Source of the DNA: Erinaceus europaeus
Taxonomy: Eukaryota; Chordata; Mammalia; Eulipotyphla; Erinaceidae
Reading direction: 5' to 3'
Length of the DNA stretch: 64,000 bases
Assembly: GCF_950295315.1 (NCBI RefSeq)
Contig: NC_080171.1
Span: 97,797,445 to 97,861,444 of the forward strand
Below are positions 37,573-49,868 of this stretch, in pieces. Within the stretch, counting starts at the first letter, position 1, and every line of letters starts with the position of its first letter. Under the pieces are notes generated by a model. The model saw only the letters and a list, made by a program, of their open reading frames with translations. It searched no databases and had not been told where the DNA came from. Both the position numbers and the translations under genes were made by a program.

Positions 37573-37716
37573 TATGATAGAAACAAACCACAGCACTGCT
37601 TCACCATTTGTAGAGCTTTCCCTTGTGCCATTGTGTTTCCATGTGGTGTCAGTTTGAACTCCAGACCTCCTGCATCATAAGGCAGGCACCCTACCAGGTA
37701 AGCTATCTCTACCATA
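37240..37716 (-). mobile_element. Old SINE (antisense), split by SINE G; contains (AG)n
   Basis: A right-hand part at 37476-37716: (AG)n at 37521-37568, CACAGCACTGCTTCACCATT, CCATGTGGTGTCAGTTTGAA, TACCAGGTAAGCTATCTCT. A short left part (GGGCCTCATGCATGCAAGAT) at about 37240-37290 may belong to it or to another copy. Confidence 0.6.
37301..37464 (-). mobile_element. SINE family G with 11-bp TSD
   Basis: TTTATTTATTTATGAGAAAG, CTAGACATCACTCTGGTACA, GATTGAACTCAGGACCTC, TTTATCCACTGCGCCACCTC. GGTCAACTTTT is repeated at 37290-37300 and 37465-37475. Confidence 0.92.
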
Positions 37717-39224
37717 TACTAAGTCCTCTAAATTTGATATATAGTACCAGTGCTGTGGTGTTTCTCGCTGTCTCTCTCAAAAATAAATAAAAAACATTTT
37801 AAAAAAAAGGCATACCACAGATTCATTTATAACAAACCTATTATAGAGAACACTATTATCTAACACTTAGTGGCAAGGAAACTGAATTTAAGAGAAGTAG
37901 CTGACAATAGTCACAAGCATTCGTAAGTGGTAATACTTGAGGTTCTTACACAGTGGTTCTTGACAAGAAGAAGAAACTAGGGTTTTACCTTTCTTCCTGT
38001 AAGAAGGGGTATGATTCTTACATCCTGGGGCCCTGACTGCAGAGTCCTTGTTTGTGAGATACACGCCTGGGCTTATATCACGAGGGTAGCATCATTTCTC
38101 CCTAAGCTACTTAAAAGATTCCAAGCTAGTTAGTAGTTTGAGGTCTCCATACTCATTAAACTGCTTACTCAAAAGCAGTGAATATTCAGTAAGCTAATTA
38201 AAATTTGTAAGTAAGATTTCCTTATTAAAAAAAATCTATTAAAATAAGAAGAAGCCTGTTAGAATAATTAGAGTAGGGGAAAAAAAAGATGACTATCAAA
38301 TTACAGTATATTTTTCAACTATCTATAAAGGCCTTTTCAGTTACTTTGGCAGTAGACAGAAGACAGAAGTGGATTTCTACGGTAAGTTTACAATTGGTAG
38401 ACTGGAGACAAGTTGGAGGAAAGTGGCAGTAATTTTATTAAAGCAGTTCTTTCCCATTCTTTCACACTGTCCTAAAAGACTACTTCAGATCCTCTGTTCT
38501 ATAAAGGCTCTGATTATATGCCCTAGTAGAAATGGGATGTCATTAAACCATGAGTAATGAACAAAGGAGAGATTTGTGAAAAGGTGGGAGTTTGGACAGT
38601 GCTGGAACAGCATGCACAGATAAAGCATTGTGGCTAGATTTAAATAAAACAAGGAAAGGCTCTGACTTTGCTCTTCTTTATAGATAATTAGCATTTTGAT
38701 TAGAAGCTTGTTTCAGTTATATCAGATATTACATCTATATTAGAATTGACCTTTCAGGGTATCTCTAACAGTGGAGAGGCTGTTTATTGCTGGTTTGGAT
38801 GTAGCATATTGTGAGTTTTCTTTTTCCTTTACCATGTATACCTAGAAGAGGCAATAATCAAAATCAATCATCCCTCTGTGTTCTGCTCCTTTGCAAACTT
38901 CTTTGGTCTTTTTCTCTCCCTTGGAGTATTCCCTCTTATTTCTCCTCATTCCCACTTCTTAGCACTGCATCTCACCTTTCCAGTGCTTTATTTCAGTGAG
39001 GCATGTCAGATCAGTAGGCTAGTAGATCAGGGTCCCAATAGGAAACAGGTGGTATACTCAGAATAATTTGAGGAGAACGTAATAAAGTGACTGTTTACAG
39101 AAGTTTGTGTAGAGTACAGGGGAACTAGAAAGGATAATGCCAGGTTCTGTTATAGCCTTTTGGCCTAAAGAGTTGAAGAACTTGGCAAAAAGTGTGTTAG
39201 GAAGACTAATAACTGAGACGGTAA

Positions 39225-39345
39225 GTGAAAGCAACATTGCAGTGAGGGGGGCACTCACTAAGTGGTCCTGCGAGTGGTGTGGAGATAAAATAGTGTAATC
39301 ATGTATCAACAACTGTCCTGTAAACTATTGTTTCTCCGTTAAAAT
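39225..39345 (+). mobile_element. Old L1 3'UTR fragment
   Basis: ATCATGTATCAACAACTGTC, CTGTAAACTATTGTTTCTCC resembles the 3' terminus seen at 47545-47875. Weak. Confidence 0.4.
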
Positions 39346-39394
39346 GATTTGGTGGGAAGTGAGAAGCAGTACTCTTATTTAACTTTTTTGTTTG

Positions 39395-39612
39395 TTTTAA
39401 ATGTTTTATTTGTTTATTATTACTGGATAGAGACAGAGAAATTGAGAGGAGACAGGGAGAGAGAGAGACAGAGAGACACCTGCAGCCCTGCTTCACCACT
39501 CATCCACTCATGAGGGTTCCCCCCTGCAGGTAGGGACCAGGGACTTGAACTTTGGTCCTTGCTCACTGTAATGTGTACACTTAATCAGGTACTCCACTGC
39601 CTGATGCCCTCT
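39395..39612 (-). mobile_element. SINE family B
   Basis: TTATTACTGGATAGAGACAG, GCAGCCCTGCTTCACCACTC, a small local duplication (CACTCATCCACTCATGAGG), reverse B-box GGGACTTGAACTTTGG. The flanks CTCTTATTTAA and CTCTTACTTAA are a likely duplication. Confidence 0.88.
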
Positions 39613-40019
39613 TACTTAATTTTCCTTCTTCCTTCTCATCTCCTGTCAGTGACACTTTGGCCAGAATCTTCATGTAGCTTAGGCCAACCTCTTTGGGACC
39701 CAAGAAGGGACCCTGTAGTTTAAAGGGGAAAAACTCCAGATCAGAACAGGATCCATATTCATGTTTCCTGGCTTCCCACGTATACTGACTCCTTATTGGT
39801 CCTCCTCAGGAGAAACAGCATTCTCAAGAGAGGCTCTTTGGCTTCCTTTTTACTTATTTTATCTTCTCTCCTTTCCCACCTTTTCTGTGAGTCCTGTGGA
39901 AAGTATATTACTTTTTCTAATATGTGTGAATTTCAAGAGTGGATACTAGAAAAAGTATAAGTCAGTTAATTTGATACAGTCAGCATCAATAATCTGGATT
40001 TTGGGCAATTTTTCTAAAT

Positions 40020-40180
40020 GAGTCAACTGAGTGCTTAATGAGTACCTTAATATGTACCATGCACTATGCTTGGTATGGTATCAAATGGAGAGGAATAGGA
40101 TAGTGTTTTTTCTTCAGAAATGTCCAGTTTCTTGGGGAAGATAATCAAACATGTTATTGATAATAATACAGAAGTTACCT
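40020..40180 (+). repeat. Ancient interspersed repeat
   Basis: TGAGTGCTTAATGAGTACCT, ACCATGCACTATGCTTGGTA follows the pattern of an old L2/L3-age repeat. Confidence 0.4.
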
Positions 40181-40269
40181 GGGAAAGTAAACAAGAAGAT
40201 ATGGGGACCATTGTAGACTATGTAAGGAGATCATTACTTTCTACTGAGAAAATTGGAAAAGTTCACCAA

Positions 40270-40420
40270 CGTATACTTGGGCAAATCATTTAATCTCATG
40301 GTGCTTCATTTTCTCATATGTAAAACTTGGACAAAAGTAGCATGTGCTTCATAGTGTTAGGGGAATTTCAGTGAGATTATATATACACATACATATCATA
40401 ACAGAATGTCCCTAACAATG
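40270..40420 (+). mobile_element. MIR SINE (ancient)
   Basis: CTTGGGCAAATCATTTAATC, TTCATTTTCTCATATGTAAA is the recognisable MIR core and 3' part, diverged. Confidence 0.6.
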
Positions 40421-40479
40421 TAAGAAGATACAATAATCATTACTTTTATGCTTTTTCTTCTGTCTGAAATAGACTAGCC

Positions 40480-40745
40480 CTGTCCTCCTTGTTCACAGGT
40501 ATGAATACCTTAGTAATTACTATTCTTTCAAAGCTCTCTTCAAATGTTCATTCTTGTTTACTCATCTATGACATATCCTTTAACTCCGTTACTTTTCTTT
40601 GATAATACTTAACATAATTATAACTAAATAATGGGTTGCTAAGTGCTGTTTTCCTGGTAGATGGTGAATTTTATGTTGACTGGGGCTGTGGTATTTATTA
40701 ACTCCTAGTAACATAGTTATTCAATGAATGTTTGTTAAAGAAATT
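40480..40745 (+). mobile_element. L2 3' end (ancient)
   Basis: TCAAAGCTCTCTTCAAATGT and, at the end, AGTTATTCAATGAATGTTTG agree with the L2 3' terminus in order. Confidence 0.5.
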
Positions 40746-41108
40746 ATTTAAATAAAAAAGTCAAGTTTAAGCCTGATTGGAGAAGGTTGACAGTTATGAT
40801 ATTTAGATATTTTTATGCCTCAATTATGAGGTTGAGTAATTTAGATGTCAGTTTTGCATTATTTAACTTACTCAACAACATTTATTGCACTAATGATTTC
40901 TGATCACTGCTGCATGTTATAGTGATACTTACATTCTGTTGAAGAAATAATAATTGATATTTATTATACACAAGCTAGAATATGTGATTGTATAGTATGT
41001 AATTAATAGTAACATGTTACATATGACTATAAAGTGCTTCATAAGGTAATTAATGATATAAAAATAGGTAAAATAAAGACTTGCAGATTAGAATTTGTGA
41101 TCAGATTT

Positions 41109-41408
41109 TTAAAAAAAATTTTTTTTAATATTTTATTTTATTTATTTATTCCCTTTTGTTGCCCTTGTTGTTTTATTGTTGTAGTTATTGTTGTTGTTGT
41201 CGTCGTTGTTGGATAGGACAGAGATAAACGGAGAAAGGAGGGGAAGACAGAGAGGGGGAGAGAAAGATAGACACCTGCAGACCTGCTTCACCGCCTGTGA
41301 AGCGACTCCCCTGCAGGTGGGGAGCCGGGGTTCAAACCGGGATCCTTATGCTGGTCCTTGTGCTTTGCGCCACCTGCGCTTAACCCGCTGCGCTACAGCC
41401 CGACTCCC
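41109..41408 (-). mobile_element. SINE family A, young, 13-bp TSD
   Basis: An antisense full copy with CpGs kept (GTTGTCGTCGTTGTTGG, CACCGCCTGTGAAGCGACTC, head AACCCGCTGCGCTACAGCCC). TGTGATCAGATTT is repeated at 41096-41108 and 41409-41421. Confidence 0.95.
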
Positions 41409-42496
41409 TGTGATCAGATTTATGATAAATGTAACACCAATACAGAACATCAATTTGAAGGGAAGCCACAGCAGTGAGAATGACTCCATAGGAGATTGCT
41501 CCCATACTTAAGGCAAAAGGTGGTGAAGATTGAAATTAAGTTACTGAAAGGAAACTAATGTGGATTTGAAACATTTTGGAGGTAGAACTGATATTTTGAA
41601 GCTAGGATAAACAAAGTTTAATTGAAGATGGCTAGATTTTTAGCTTAGATAATTGAACATAGTGATATAGGAAACACAATGAGAAAGTTCTGACTTGATA
41701 GAAAAATAAAAGTTGTAATATTTGTGCAAGGATTTCATTGCATTAGGTATCCCATTTCATTAGGAAATAGAGCTAATGAGTCATCCAGTTATGTTCATAG
41801 TAGAAGCCCTGGAAATGGATGATATTGCCCAGGGAAACTTGCTGATAAGAAAATAAGGCTAGAGGAAGTCACTATTTCTCTGGGTTATTTTTCTATTCTG
41901 AGAATTGACTTAAGAGACTGAACAGGTAAAGTACTACTTTTCACATCTTTACACATCTGAGAGAATGACAATAAATGCCTGGCACCTATCCAAGGAGGTT
42001 ACCTGATATCCTTTGCTCTGGGTTAGGACTTAGACTATTAGGGCCACATCTTCTTAGTGATGGTGTATTAGAAGTAGACATACCCTCACAGAGATTTTAA
42101 TTCTGTTTCAAAATATTTCATCCCTTAGAATTGGATTGCTTATAGTTGTAGATGCCTGGACAAGGCAAGTATAATTTTCATTATGAAGAAGAATAGCATT
42201 ATTCTAAGCTATAAGTTGTTTCTGCAAACAAAGCAAATACAACACTGACACTTGATAAGACTGTAACTAGATATACAAGACAATGTTGCTGAAACCAGCA
42301 GAATCAACAGAACATAGAACCAGATTTAGAGAAACCTAGAAAATAAAAGTATCTTCTAGGGACTATAAAACTATGTTTAATATGTCCAAAGAAATAAAAG
42401 ACAAAATGAAATATTTTGTTATAGAAAAAGGAATCTCAAAGGTTGAATGGAATTTTAGAGCTAAAAATACAGTAACCAAAATTAATTATTTAGTTT

Positions 42497-42772
42497 ATAT
42501 ATATATATTTTTAATTTACAAAATGGAAACATTGACAAGACCATAGGATAAGAGGGGTACATTTTCACACATTGCCCACCCCCCAGAGCTCCATATCCAA
42601 TCCCCTCTCTTGATAGCTTCCCTATTTATCCCTCTGGGAGTATGAACCCAGGATCATTATGGGATGCAGAAGGTGGAAGGTCTTACTTCTGTATTGCTTC
42701 TCTGCTGAACATGGACATTGGCAGGTCGATCCATACTCCCAGCCTGACTCTCTCTTTCCCTAGTGGAGTTGT
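42497..42772 (-). mobile_element. Truncated L1 3'UTR copy
   Basis: TTTTTAATTTACAAAATGG tail, GGATAAGAGGGGTACATTTT, GATGCAGAAGGTGGAAGG, TCTCTTTCCCTAGTGGAG. GTTTATA on both sides may be part of the duplication. Confidence 0.85.
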
Positions 42773-42927
42773 TTATAGATTTTAATGCAGATTAGACATA
42801 GCTGAAAAGAGAACTAGTGAACTAGAAGACAGCTCATAAAAATTAACCATTCTAAAGGGTGGAGAGAATGTAAAACCAAGAGAGGGAGTATGGGACATTG
42901 AGAATATAATAGTAAGTCTACTAGGGA

Positions 42928-43215
42928 CTGAAGTGTATGTATGTAGCTCAGTGAATTGAACGTTGACTTTCCATGTAAGAAACTTTGGGTTCAATCTTTA
43001 GCACTCTAAAGGAGAGCACCAAGGATAGAGACAAGTGGATTTTCATGGAGGGTGGAATGATGCTTTAGTGTCTCTCTCTCTCTCTCTGCATGTTCTCTCT
43101 CTGTCTTTCTCTCCCATTAAAAACGTAAAATGAAAATTGGGCAGAGTAAGTGACTAAGTGGCAGAACCTGGTATCTACCCCCATCACCACAATAAAAGTA
43201 AGATAAATAAATAAA
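42928..43215 (+). mobile_element. Old tRNA-derived SINE with 3' remnant
   Basis: TGTATGTAGCTCAGTGAATTG head, TTTGGGTTCAATCTTTAGC B-box, (TC)n at about 43072-43087, then a second A-rich fragment with GCAGAACCTGGTATCTACCC. Confidence 0.55.
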
Positions 43216-43504
43216 CATACTTCCTAGTGACTCATGATTTAATGAAACCCCAATAGAAATTAGAAAATATTTCAGATTAATGATGATGTAGCATCAAAAC
43301 TATTGTGATACAGCTAAAGACTACACTCCTATAGATACAAGAAAAATGTATAGTTTTAAATATATGTATGTGTAGATAGATTTAATGTGATTTAATGTGA
43401 GCTCAAGACTTGTGAGCTAAGGTGTTAAAAGGACAATAAATGCCCCCCGCCGAAAAAAAAAAAAATGGAAGGAAGGAAGTCTTTTTCTCAGTTGAAAGTA
43501 ATTT

Positions 43505-44060
43505 TCTGAAGAATTTTTTGTTATTAATAGTCATAAGATTATAAGATTACAATGGATAGCCACACCGCCATCTAAGTTGCCTATCTCCCCACCCTTCTAC
43601 CTCCCAAAGATAATCATGATAGTTTTCACAAGTCTTACAGTTTGCTTTTTTTTTGGACAAGTTCATGTAAATAAGATCTCTAGATCCCATACATGAGTGA
43701 AACCATCCAGTAATTATCTTTCATCTCTTTACTTATCTTGCTAAGCATAATCAACTCCAGTTCCATCCACTTTTGTCCCAAAGGACACAATATCATTTTT
43801 TAAAATTATTGCAAAGTTTAGTATTCCATGGAATTTACATCCCATGGCTTCTCTAGCCAGTCATCTGATGATGGGCATTGATATTGCTTCTATTTCTTTG
43901 GCTATTATGAATAATGCAGCTATGAACATAGGCGTGCACATGTCCCATCTGATTAGTGTCGAGTGTCCCCTGAATAAATGTCTGAGTGGTATTGCTGGAC
44001 CATAAGGTAATTTCATTTTCAGTTGTTTAAGGACTGCCCATGCAGTCTGACAAAGGAAAT
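43505..44060 (-). mobile_element. Old L1 3' end (3'UTR and ORF2 C-terminus)
   Basis: The antisense segment GATGGGCATTGATATTGCTTC, TGGCTATTATGAATAATGCAG, CTATGAACATAGGCGTGCAC corresponds to the ORF2 C-terminal coding region seen intact at 28380-28460. Many stops make it an old, dead copy. Confidence 0.82.
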
Positions 44061-44234
44061 CTTAAAAGTATGTAAGTTAGTGAAATATCTCAATTTAACT
44101 CAGCAAACCCAGAAGCTTTACTTTTAGAGGTCCTGAAGGCTATTAACATTATCTTATATACTCTTTGTAAAATATTTCTTTATATATTTGTTCTTTTCAG
44201 ATGTTCATTCTGAGCCATACTATATGCATTACCT

Positions 44235-44535
44235 TTTAATTCTTTGTGCTTCAGTTTTCTCCTAAATAAAGGGAAAGATATAATGACTCATTGGGTTGTT
44301 CCAAAGATTTACTGAATTAATATCTGTGTAGTACCCTGTATAAATGTTTATAGCTATTGATATTAAAAGGGGACACATAGTCACCAAATGATCTTAAGCA
44401 AATTATTTGACTTAAAACTCTATTTTATGTGTAAAATAAGAATGATCTTTCTCCAGGAGGTCCAGAGGTCATATAGGTAGAATGCTTTGTACAGGGCCTG
44501 TCATATGATGAATGCTCCGTAAGTACTAACTTGTT
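44235..44535 (+). mobile_element. Two MIR-type remnants
   Basis: 44235-44375 (TTTGTGCTTCAGTTTTCTCC, ACTCATTGGGTTGTTCCAAA) and 44395-44535 (ATTTTATGTGTAAAATAAGA, ACAGGGCCTGTCATATGATG) match the MIR 3' half in order. Confidence 0.55.
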
Positions 44536-44641
44536 ACCCATTCGATCTCTCAAGTAGTCTTGCTATGTAGTAATATTCATCCAGAACCTTATAATAGATC
44601 CAGAAGAAAGAAGGAACAGATTCTCTTGACTATCAACAAAT

Positions 44642-44724
44642 TATTAGGTTGTCAAAAAAAGTCATGGCACATCTTTGCATAGAAAAACAGAAAAATACAT
44701 CATGACTTTTCCAACAACCCAATA
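44642..44724. mobile_element. 83-bp mariner-type MITE
   Basis: TATTAGGTTGTCAAAAAAAG at the left is inverted at the right as CATGACTTTTCCAACAACCC followed by AATA. The ends are TA, the target dinucleotide of Tc1/mariner transposons. The two ~26-base ends form an imperfect inverted repeat around a short AT-rich centre, like human MADE1 in size and layout but different in sequence. It encodes nothing and would have needed a mariner transposase in trans. Confidence 0.8.
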
Positions 44725-44974
44725 CTATGCTAGCAGGCCCCAGCCCCTAATGATTTTTCAGATGTTCCACAAAAGTGACTGTTATTGGGAAATGGAACTG
44801 GGTGTGTGAAGGGAGACTATGGAATTGTATTTATTACCAGTCTCTGAATAGACCTACCCTTGGTGTGTGGAGAGAAAGAACAAAGAACTCTGATACTCAA
44901 TAGTTCTACTTGTTTTCCTCATTTTGTTTTTTGTAATTGCTGGAAATAAAAAAAAAAAAATCAATTATGTTTGT

Positions 44975-45240
44975 CAGCTGGGTGGGTAGCAACACAGATC
45001 AGTGCATATGTTGCCATGCATAAGAATCTAGGTTCAAGCCACCAGTCCCCACCTACAGGAGTGAGGAAGCTTCATGAATGATAGAGCAGTGCTAAAGTTA
45101 CTTCTCCCTTCCTCTCTGTCTTTCCCCCTCTACAAATAAGTAAGTAAATTAATTAAAAGAAAAAAATGGCTGCTGATAACAATAGGATCATGCAAACATG
45201 GAGTCTCAGTGATAACCCTGGTGGAAAGGATAATAAAGCT
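44975..45240 (+). mobile_element. Extended SINE (C type) with 3' module
   Basis: CTGGGTGGGTAGCAACACAG head, TCTAGGTTCAAGCCACCAG B-box, CT-rich block, A-rich linker, then the 3' module (45165-45238: TGGCTGCTGATAACAATAGG, GATAACCCTGGTGGAAAGG). Confidence 0.75.
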
Positions 45241-45864
45241 TTTAAGGGTAGGTTTCCATATTAAATAAATTAAATGAAAATTTCAGCAAGAAGACTGGGG
45301 TATATATTTGGTAGAAAGTTGGAATAAATAAGGGCTTCCAAGAAGCAAAAGGCTTGACTAGGGTTTCTTTATATAGGATACTAGGTGTTTTTAATTATAG
45401 GAATTAGATTTACATGAAACTCAGCTGGGGAAAAAATAATCGGATCCAGGTGCCAATAGAAGCACCTATTTACTCCTAACTTTTTTTTTTTAATTTTGTA
45501 AATGAGAGAGTTAGTTGTAAAGAAAAAAAAATTAACTGGAAATGTTATCTGTTGCAATTTAAAACCACTCTTCAGCATATGTTTTAGTGTTATTTGTTTT
45601 TTATGTACTGTGGCCGCGAGGCTAGCGTTTGATATTCTTTTGCAGATGAGCTTCTTTGTGAATGTCATGAGCAGTTAGTTGTCAGTCTATCATGTACAGA
45701 ATATCAAGGGCAAAGACAAACTGTGTCAATACATTATGGAAATAAAATTTGTCATAGCCTCAAGTTTAAAAAAAACAGTACTTGATAAGTGAATCTTTAA
45801 AACTATTCCAAATACAATTGATTGCTCTTTTCACTGAAAAGTGTATTGTTTAAATAAATAATAC

Positions 45865-46575
45865 TTGCGTATCTGAAATCAATTTAGACAATACTGGAGA
45901 AGATAGAGAAAAATACAAAAACGGAAACTTCCTAGAAACCCACTGTAGGTGTTGGAAAGAGAGCTCCAACTGGCTGGGACACATGCCATCCCACAAGTGC
46001 AGCCCAAACCTTGGCACCATGTGAAAGGAAGAACAGCTTTGGTACTGTGGTGTCTCTTTCTCTGTTTGTCTCTATCTGCATGAAAAGGTGGCTCAGAGCA
46101 GTGAAATTATGTATGCACCAGACCCTGGTTCTGCAAAAATAGCAAACCACGTATCGATAATATATGCTCTAGTACTTTTTTTCCTGTATGCATGTGTGTT
46201 TGTCCATGAATATACCTAAAGAGATCTGTATATTTTTTATTAAAAAAAGGGTTTTTTTCTCATGCTATTTACAAGAAACAAAATAAAACATAAAGTTCTT
46301 TCCTCCACTCCATAGTGTTAGGTTGTTTTCCCTATGTCAGTTAATATTCTTCAACATTATTTTTTATCAAAACAGTCATATTCTAACAAAGATTTGCTCA
46401 ATGAATTAATTTTTTGCCATTATAAGTAGACCTTTAGCAAATCTCTGCATACATATCAAAATATTTCCTCATGGTAAATTTTTAGTAATGTTGAGTCAAA
46501 TGGTATGTGCCTAATTTCTGGTTTACTTGCCAGAAAAGTTATGCTAAGTTCTAAACTGCATCTGCCCACTTAGAT
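45865..46575 (+). repeat. Ancient repeat, split by a SINE
   Basis: 45865-45947 and 46143-46575 read as one old element (AAGATAGAGAAAAATACAAA, TTTTTAGTAATGTTGAGTCA). The family is familiar but I cannot name it securely. Confidence 0.4.
45948..46142 (+). mobile_element. Old SINE family F
   Basis: GGAAAGAGAGCTCCAACTGG head, CCAAACCTTGGCACC, GGTACTGTGGTGTCTCTTTC, and an end that resembles the 3' module. Confidence 0.55.
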
Positions 46576-46579
46576 TTGC

Positions 46580-46779
46580 CTTTTTTTTTTTAAAGATTTT
46601 ATTTGTTTATTCATGAAGAAGGAAGGAGAAAGAGGGAGGGAGTGAGAGGGAGAGAGAGGAAAGGAGAAAGAGAAACAACACTAGACATCACTCTGGTACA
46701 TGTGCTGCTGAGGATTGAGCTCGGGACCTCACACTTGAAAGTCCAATGCTTTATCCACTGTGTCACCTCCTGGACCACA
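46580..46779 (-). mobile_element. SINE family G
   Basis: TTTAAAGATTTTATTTGTTT tail, GA-rich block, ACACTAGACATCACTCTGG, GATTGAGCTCGGGACCTC, TCCACTGTGTCACCTCCTGG. Confidence 0.9.
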
Positions 46780-47010
46780 GATTTAGTCCTTTAATCAAAA
46801 TATCTTTGATTTCCTGAAGCAGATAAATGTGTCCTCTCTGTAGCTACCAGAAAGTTATTTAGGCGCATATATAGAAATGGTTACCTGAACAAACTCTGCT
46901 TTTCTGTAGCTAGCTGATGGTCTTTATAGGCACCCCTGCCCTACCTAAGGGGATTCTTCATAAGTTAAAATGTAAACCAAAGCTAACATTTACATTTAAG
47001 GCAGCAGTCT

Positions 47011-47169
47011 TTAAAAAAGATTTATTATTGATATACTTATCATTGGGGGTGGGGGGTGGGGCATGGAGCGGGGAAGAACCAGAGCACCACACTGCTATAT
47101 GCAATACAGGGGATGGAATTCATGCCTGGGCATCCCACACTTTATCCACTGCTTTACCTCCTGGGCTGC
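47011..47169 (-). mobile_element. SINE family G with 13-bp TSD
   Basis: AAAGATTTATTATTGATATA tail, ACCAGAGCACCACACTGC, TTTATCCACTGCTTTACCTC head. AAGGCAGCAGTCT is repeated at 46998-47010 and 47170-47182. Confidence 0.9.
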
Positions 47170-47544
47170 AAGGCAGCAGTCTCTGAATGAGGGTATGCAT
47201 ATTTCATAAGGTAGCCTCAGATTCTGTAGAGGGTACTAAGGCATGCATGGTTTTAAGGTTCTCATTAGGCAGATTTCCAAGTGTGTTTTGTATGCATAGA
47301 CCCTTCCTGAAATACATGTGCCTAAGCAAGCTGCTATAGTGAAAGCACCATGTAGACTACCGTTTCCTTTTATCCCTTCCCCCACTTTCCCTTTTTCCAC
47401 TTTATGGAAAGGATACTCCCACCCAACACTGTGCACCATTGCCCCAAATAGGAGACGTTTATCTGGTACCCAACAAGGGACTGTGTGAAATTTTAGAGAT
47501 AATTAACCTTCCTTCAGTCAGCACTTTACCCTCATCACTTTGGT

Positions 47545-47875
47545 TTAAAAATTCATGTGTGAATACTGCTCAGTGGTGAAAAATGATGAAGACCATCATG
47601 TTAAGTGAGATGAAGCAGTTCACTTATAGTTGGAACTTAAGACTCCCACTGAGTGTGGTGTATTGCACCAATGCAAAGGACTCCGCAGAAGGAGAAAAGC
47701 AAGACAACCTGGGAGCCCTAGTGCATGATAATAGAGAATGACTTAAGTTGTGGGTGAGAGTATCCTGCACAGAACTTTTAACAGGGAGATGAGAGATTGT
47801 ACTTACGTGTCAACAACTACACACTCTAACAACTCTTGACACCACCACCTTTGTAAAAATAGTTTCAAAAAGAAA
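47545..47875 (+). mobile_element. Old L1 3' end, sense
   Basis: GACCATCATGTTAAGTGAGA and CTTATAGTTGGAACTTAAGA correspond to the end of ORF2. TGTATTGCACCAATGCAAAG and CGTGTCAACAACTACACACT belong to the 3'UTR. Several stops. Confidence 0.7.
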
Positions 47876-49591
47876 GAAGTGCATTTTGATAAAGTGTTAT
47901 TTTTCATATTCAAAATAAGTGTTTTTTGTTTATAAAACTAAGTATTTGAATTGCTTGGATCAACTATAGACTTACTGTAGTGCTAGCTTAATCCAGAAAG
48001 AAATACTTAAATATATAGAACTTTATAATCACAGGAAGTAAATACAATTAAAATTTTCAATTACCATATTGTTCTTTTGTAAACTATAAAAATATATTAC
48101 AACAGGATAATGAGGGAGGGAAATTAAATGGAAACACACTTCCAAGGATAAAACAAATGCAAGATTCTTAGCAGCTAGAGAAAAGCCATTTTTATGTATT
48201 TTTAAAATAGATAGTGGGTATCAAAATGATGTTCTGTTTATATTTGGTTGGGTAAATTTTAAAGAATAGCATTACAGTTTTATTTTAAAATGTCAACATT
48301 TATTATGTACTGAAATATTATTTATATCTATATACATATATAATGAAAAGTTGTAGATACCAACTAAAAATGTTCAGAGGAGAAAAAATATATAAGCATT
48401 TAGCTGACTTCAGATATGCATTAGAGAAGATTTCAGAAAAAAAAAAAAAGAAAGAAAAGAAAATGTATGCACACAATTCACATAGCACAGGTCCTAGGAT
48501 AGGAAGTCTGCCTCAGCTGGCCTCAGAAGGTCTCACCAGAACCTATTGCCCCTTCTATTTCCTAGAAATGGTGGACTCAGTCTCAGCCTCTCTTCCACTT
48601 GGCTGAGAGTTAATGAGCCCTTGGAAGCAATGAGGTGTGAGATCATCTGCAGAGCCCCTCTTCAGGCTTTCCTTTGCTACACTCCATTCATGCTTCTCAG
48701 CCAGAGACTGCCAGTCAGTCCTTCAGGTGCCTTTACTCTCAGTCACCCCCAGGTAACCATTGCTTCCCCTTCTCTCACTCACTGCTTCCTCATTCTCCAC
48801 AACAGAAATGCTTCTCACTTGTTAGTTCTGCCCTAAGGTATCACTTCTTCCAGAAACACTCCTCAACTCTCCTTTCCTCTTTTTACTATACAGGAAGAGT
48901 TTAGAAGTGAAGAAGAGAAAAGCTGTTAGGTTTGTTCAAGAGAATAATTTGATAGGATCTTGAAACCTTAGGGAAAGGGAGAAGGAGAGGAAGGTAGCAG
49001 CCCATATATGATAATGTTAACAGATCCTGAGGTTTGAACCTATGAAAATAAGTTCACAGTAAAAATACTAGTGAAGTGAAGTGAAGTGATTCAGTTCTAG
49101 TTTCACCTTAACTTGGATGTTTACTGACTCTCCAACTTATTGGCACTTCAAATCCCTGCTGCACTTAGAATCTGTACTTTAAAGTTTAGCATGTGGTCAT
49201 CACATCTTTAATTTTTTTCTAGTTGTTTTGGGTGTTAAACCTTGTTTCCATAGCTAGATTATAATTTCTGGGCAGGCAGAGTTGTTTTTCTTTCTTCTTC
49301 CCACCCCTTTATAGTGTGATAGAGACCAAAAATGATGTTCAGTAAACACACCCCAGCTTGCGTGGAAGTTTGAAGAGGGGAGCACAGCCATTCAAATTGG
49401 CTTGACCAAAGAATGACCAGTCTGTTTGGAGTAGGTCATTGTCTTTGACCAAATATGCATCTTGGAAGAGACACACACGGAGCAGTGAGGGGGTGGAGGG
49501 GTAAGCCAGCCAGTTCACCTTGGTGATCAGTGGGGTGACAGATGTCATAGCCGTATCACGCTTATAGCCCCATCTCATTATAAAAATGTTA

Positions 49592-49868
49592 ACAGGGAGG
49601 AGCTTGGTGGTGGTGCATTACCATGTGCAAAGACCCTGGTTTGAGCCCCTCACTTCCCACCTGTGGGGCGGGGCATGGGGGGAAGCTCCCAGAGTGGTGA
49701 AACAAGTACAGCAGGTGTCTCTGTCTCTTTTACTCCCCATCTTCCTCTTAATTTCTCTTTTTCTTGTCATGGGGGAAAAGAAAAAAAAAAAAAAAGGCCA
49801 CCAGGAGCAGTGGATTCTTAGTGAAAGGACTGAGCCCCTGTGATATTCCTGGTGGCAATAAAAAAGGA
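49592..49868 (+). mobile_element. Extended SINE (C type) with clear 3' module
   Basis: Head GGGAGGAGCTTGGTGGTGGT, B-box GACCCTGGTTTGAGCCCC, CT-rich block, an internal A-run (about 49780-49795), then the 3' module at 49796-49862 (GGCCACCAGGAGCAGTGGAT, GATATTCCTGGTGGCAATAA). Confidence 0.88.

Noticed and set aside
49339..49578. 79-codon minus-strand frame in repeat-free DNA
   Set aside because: It looks non-repetitive but has no domain or supporting signals. It could be conserved non-coding DNA; nothing in the sequence supports a gene.
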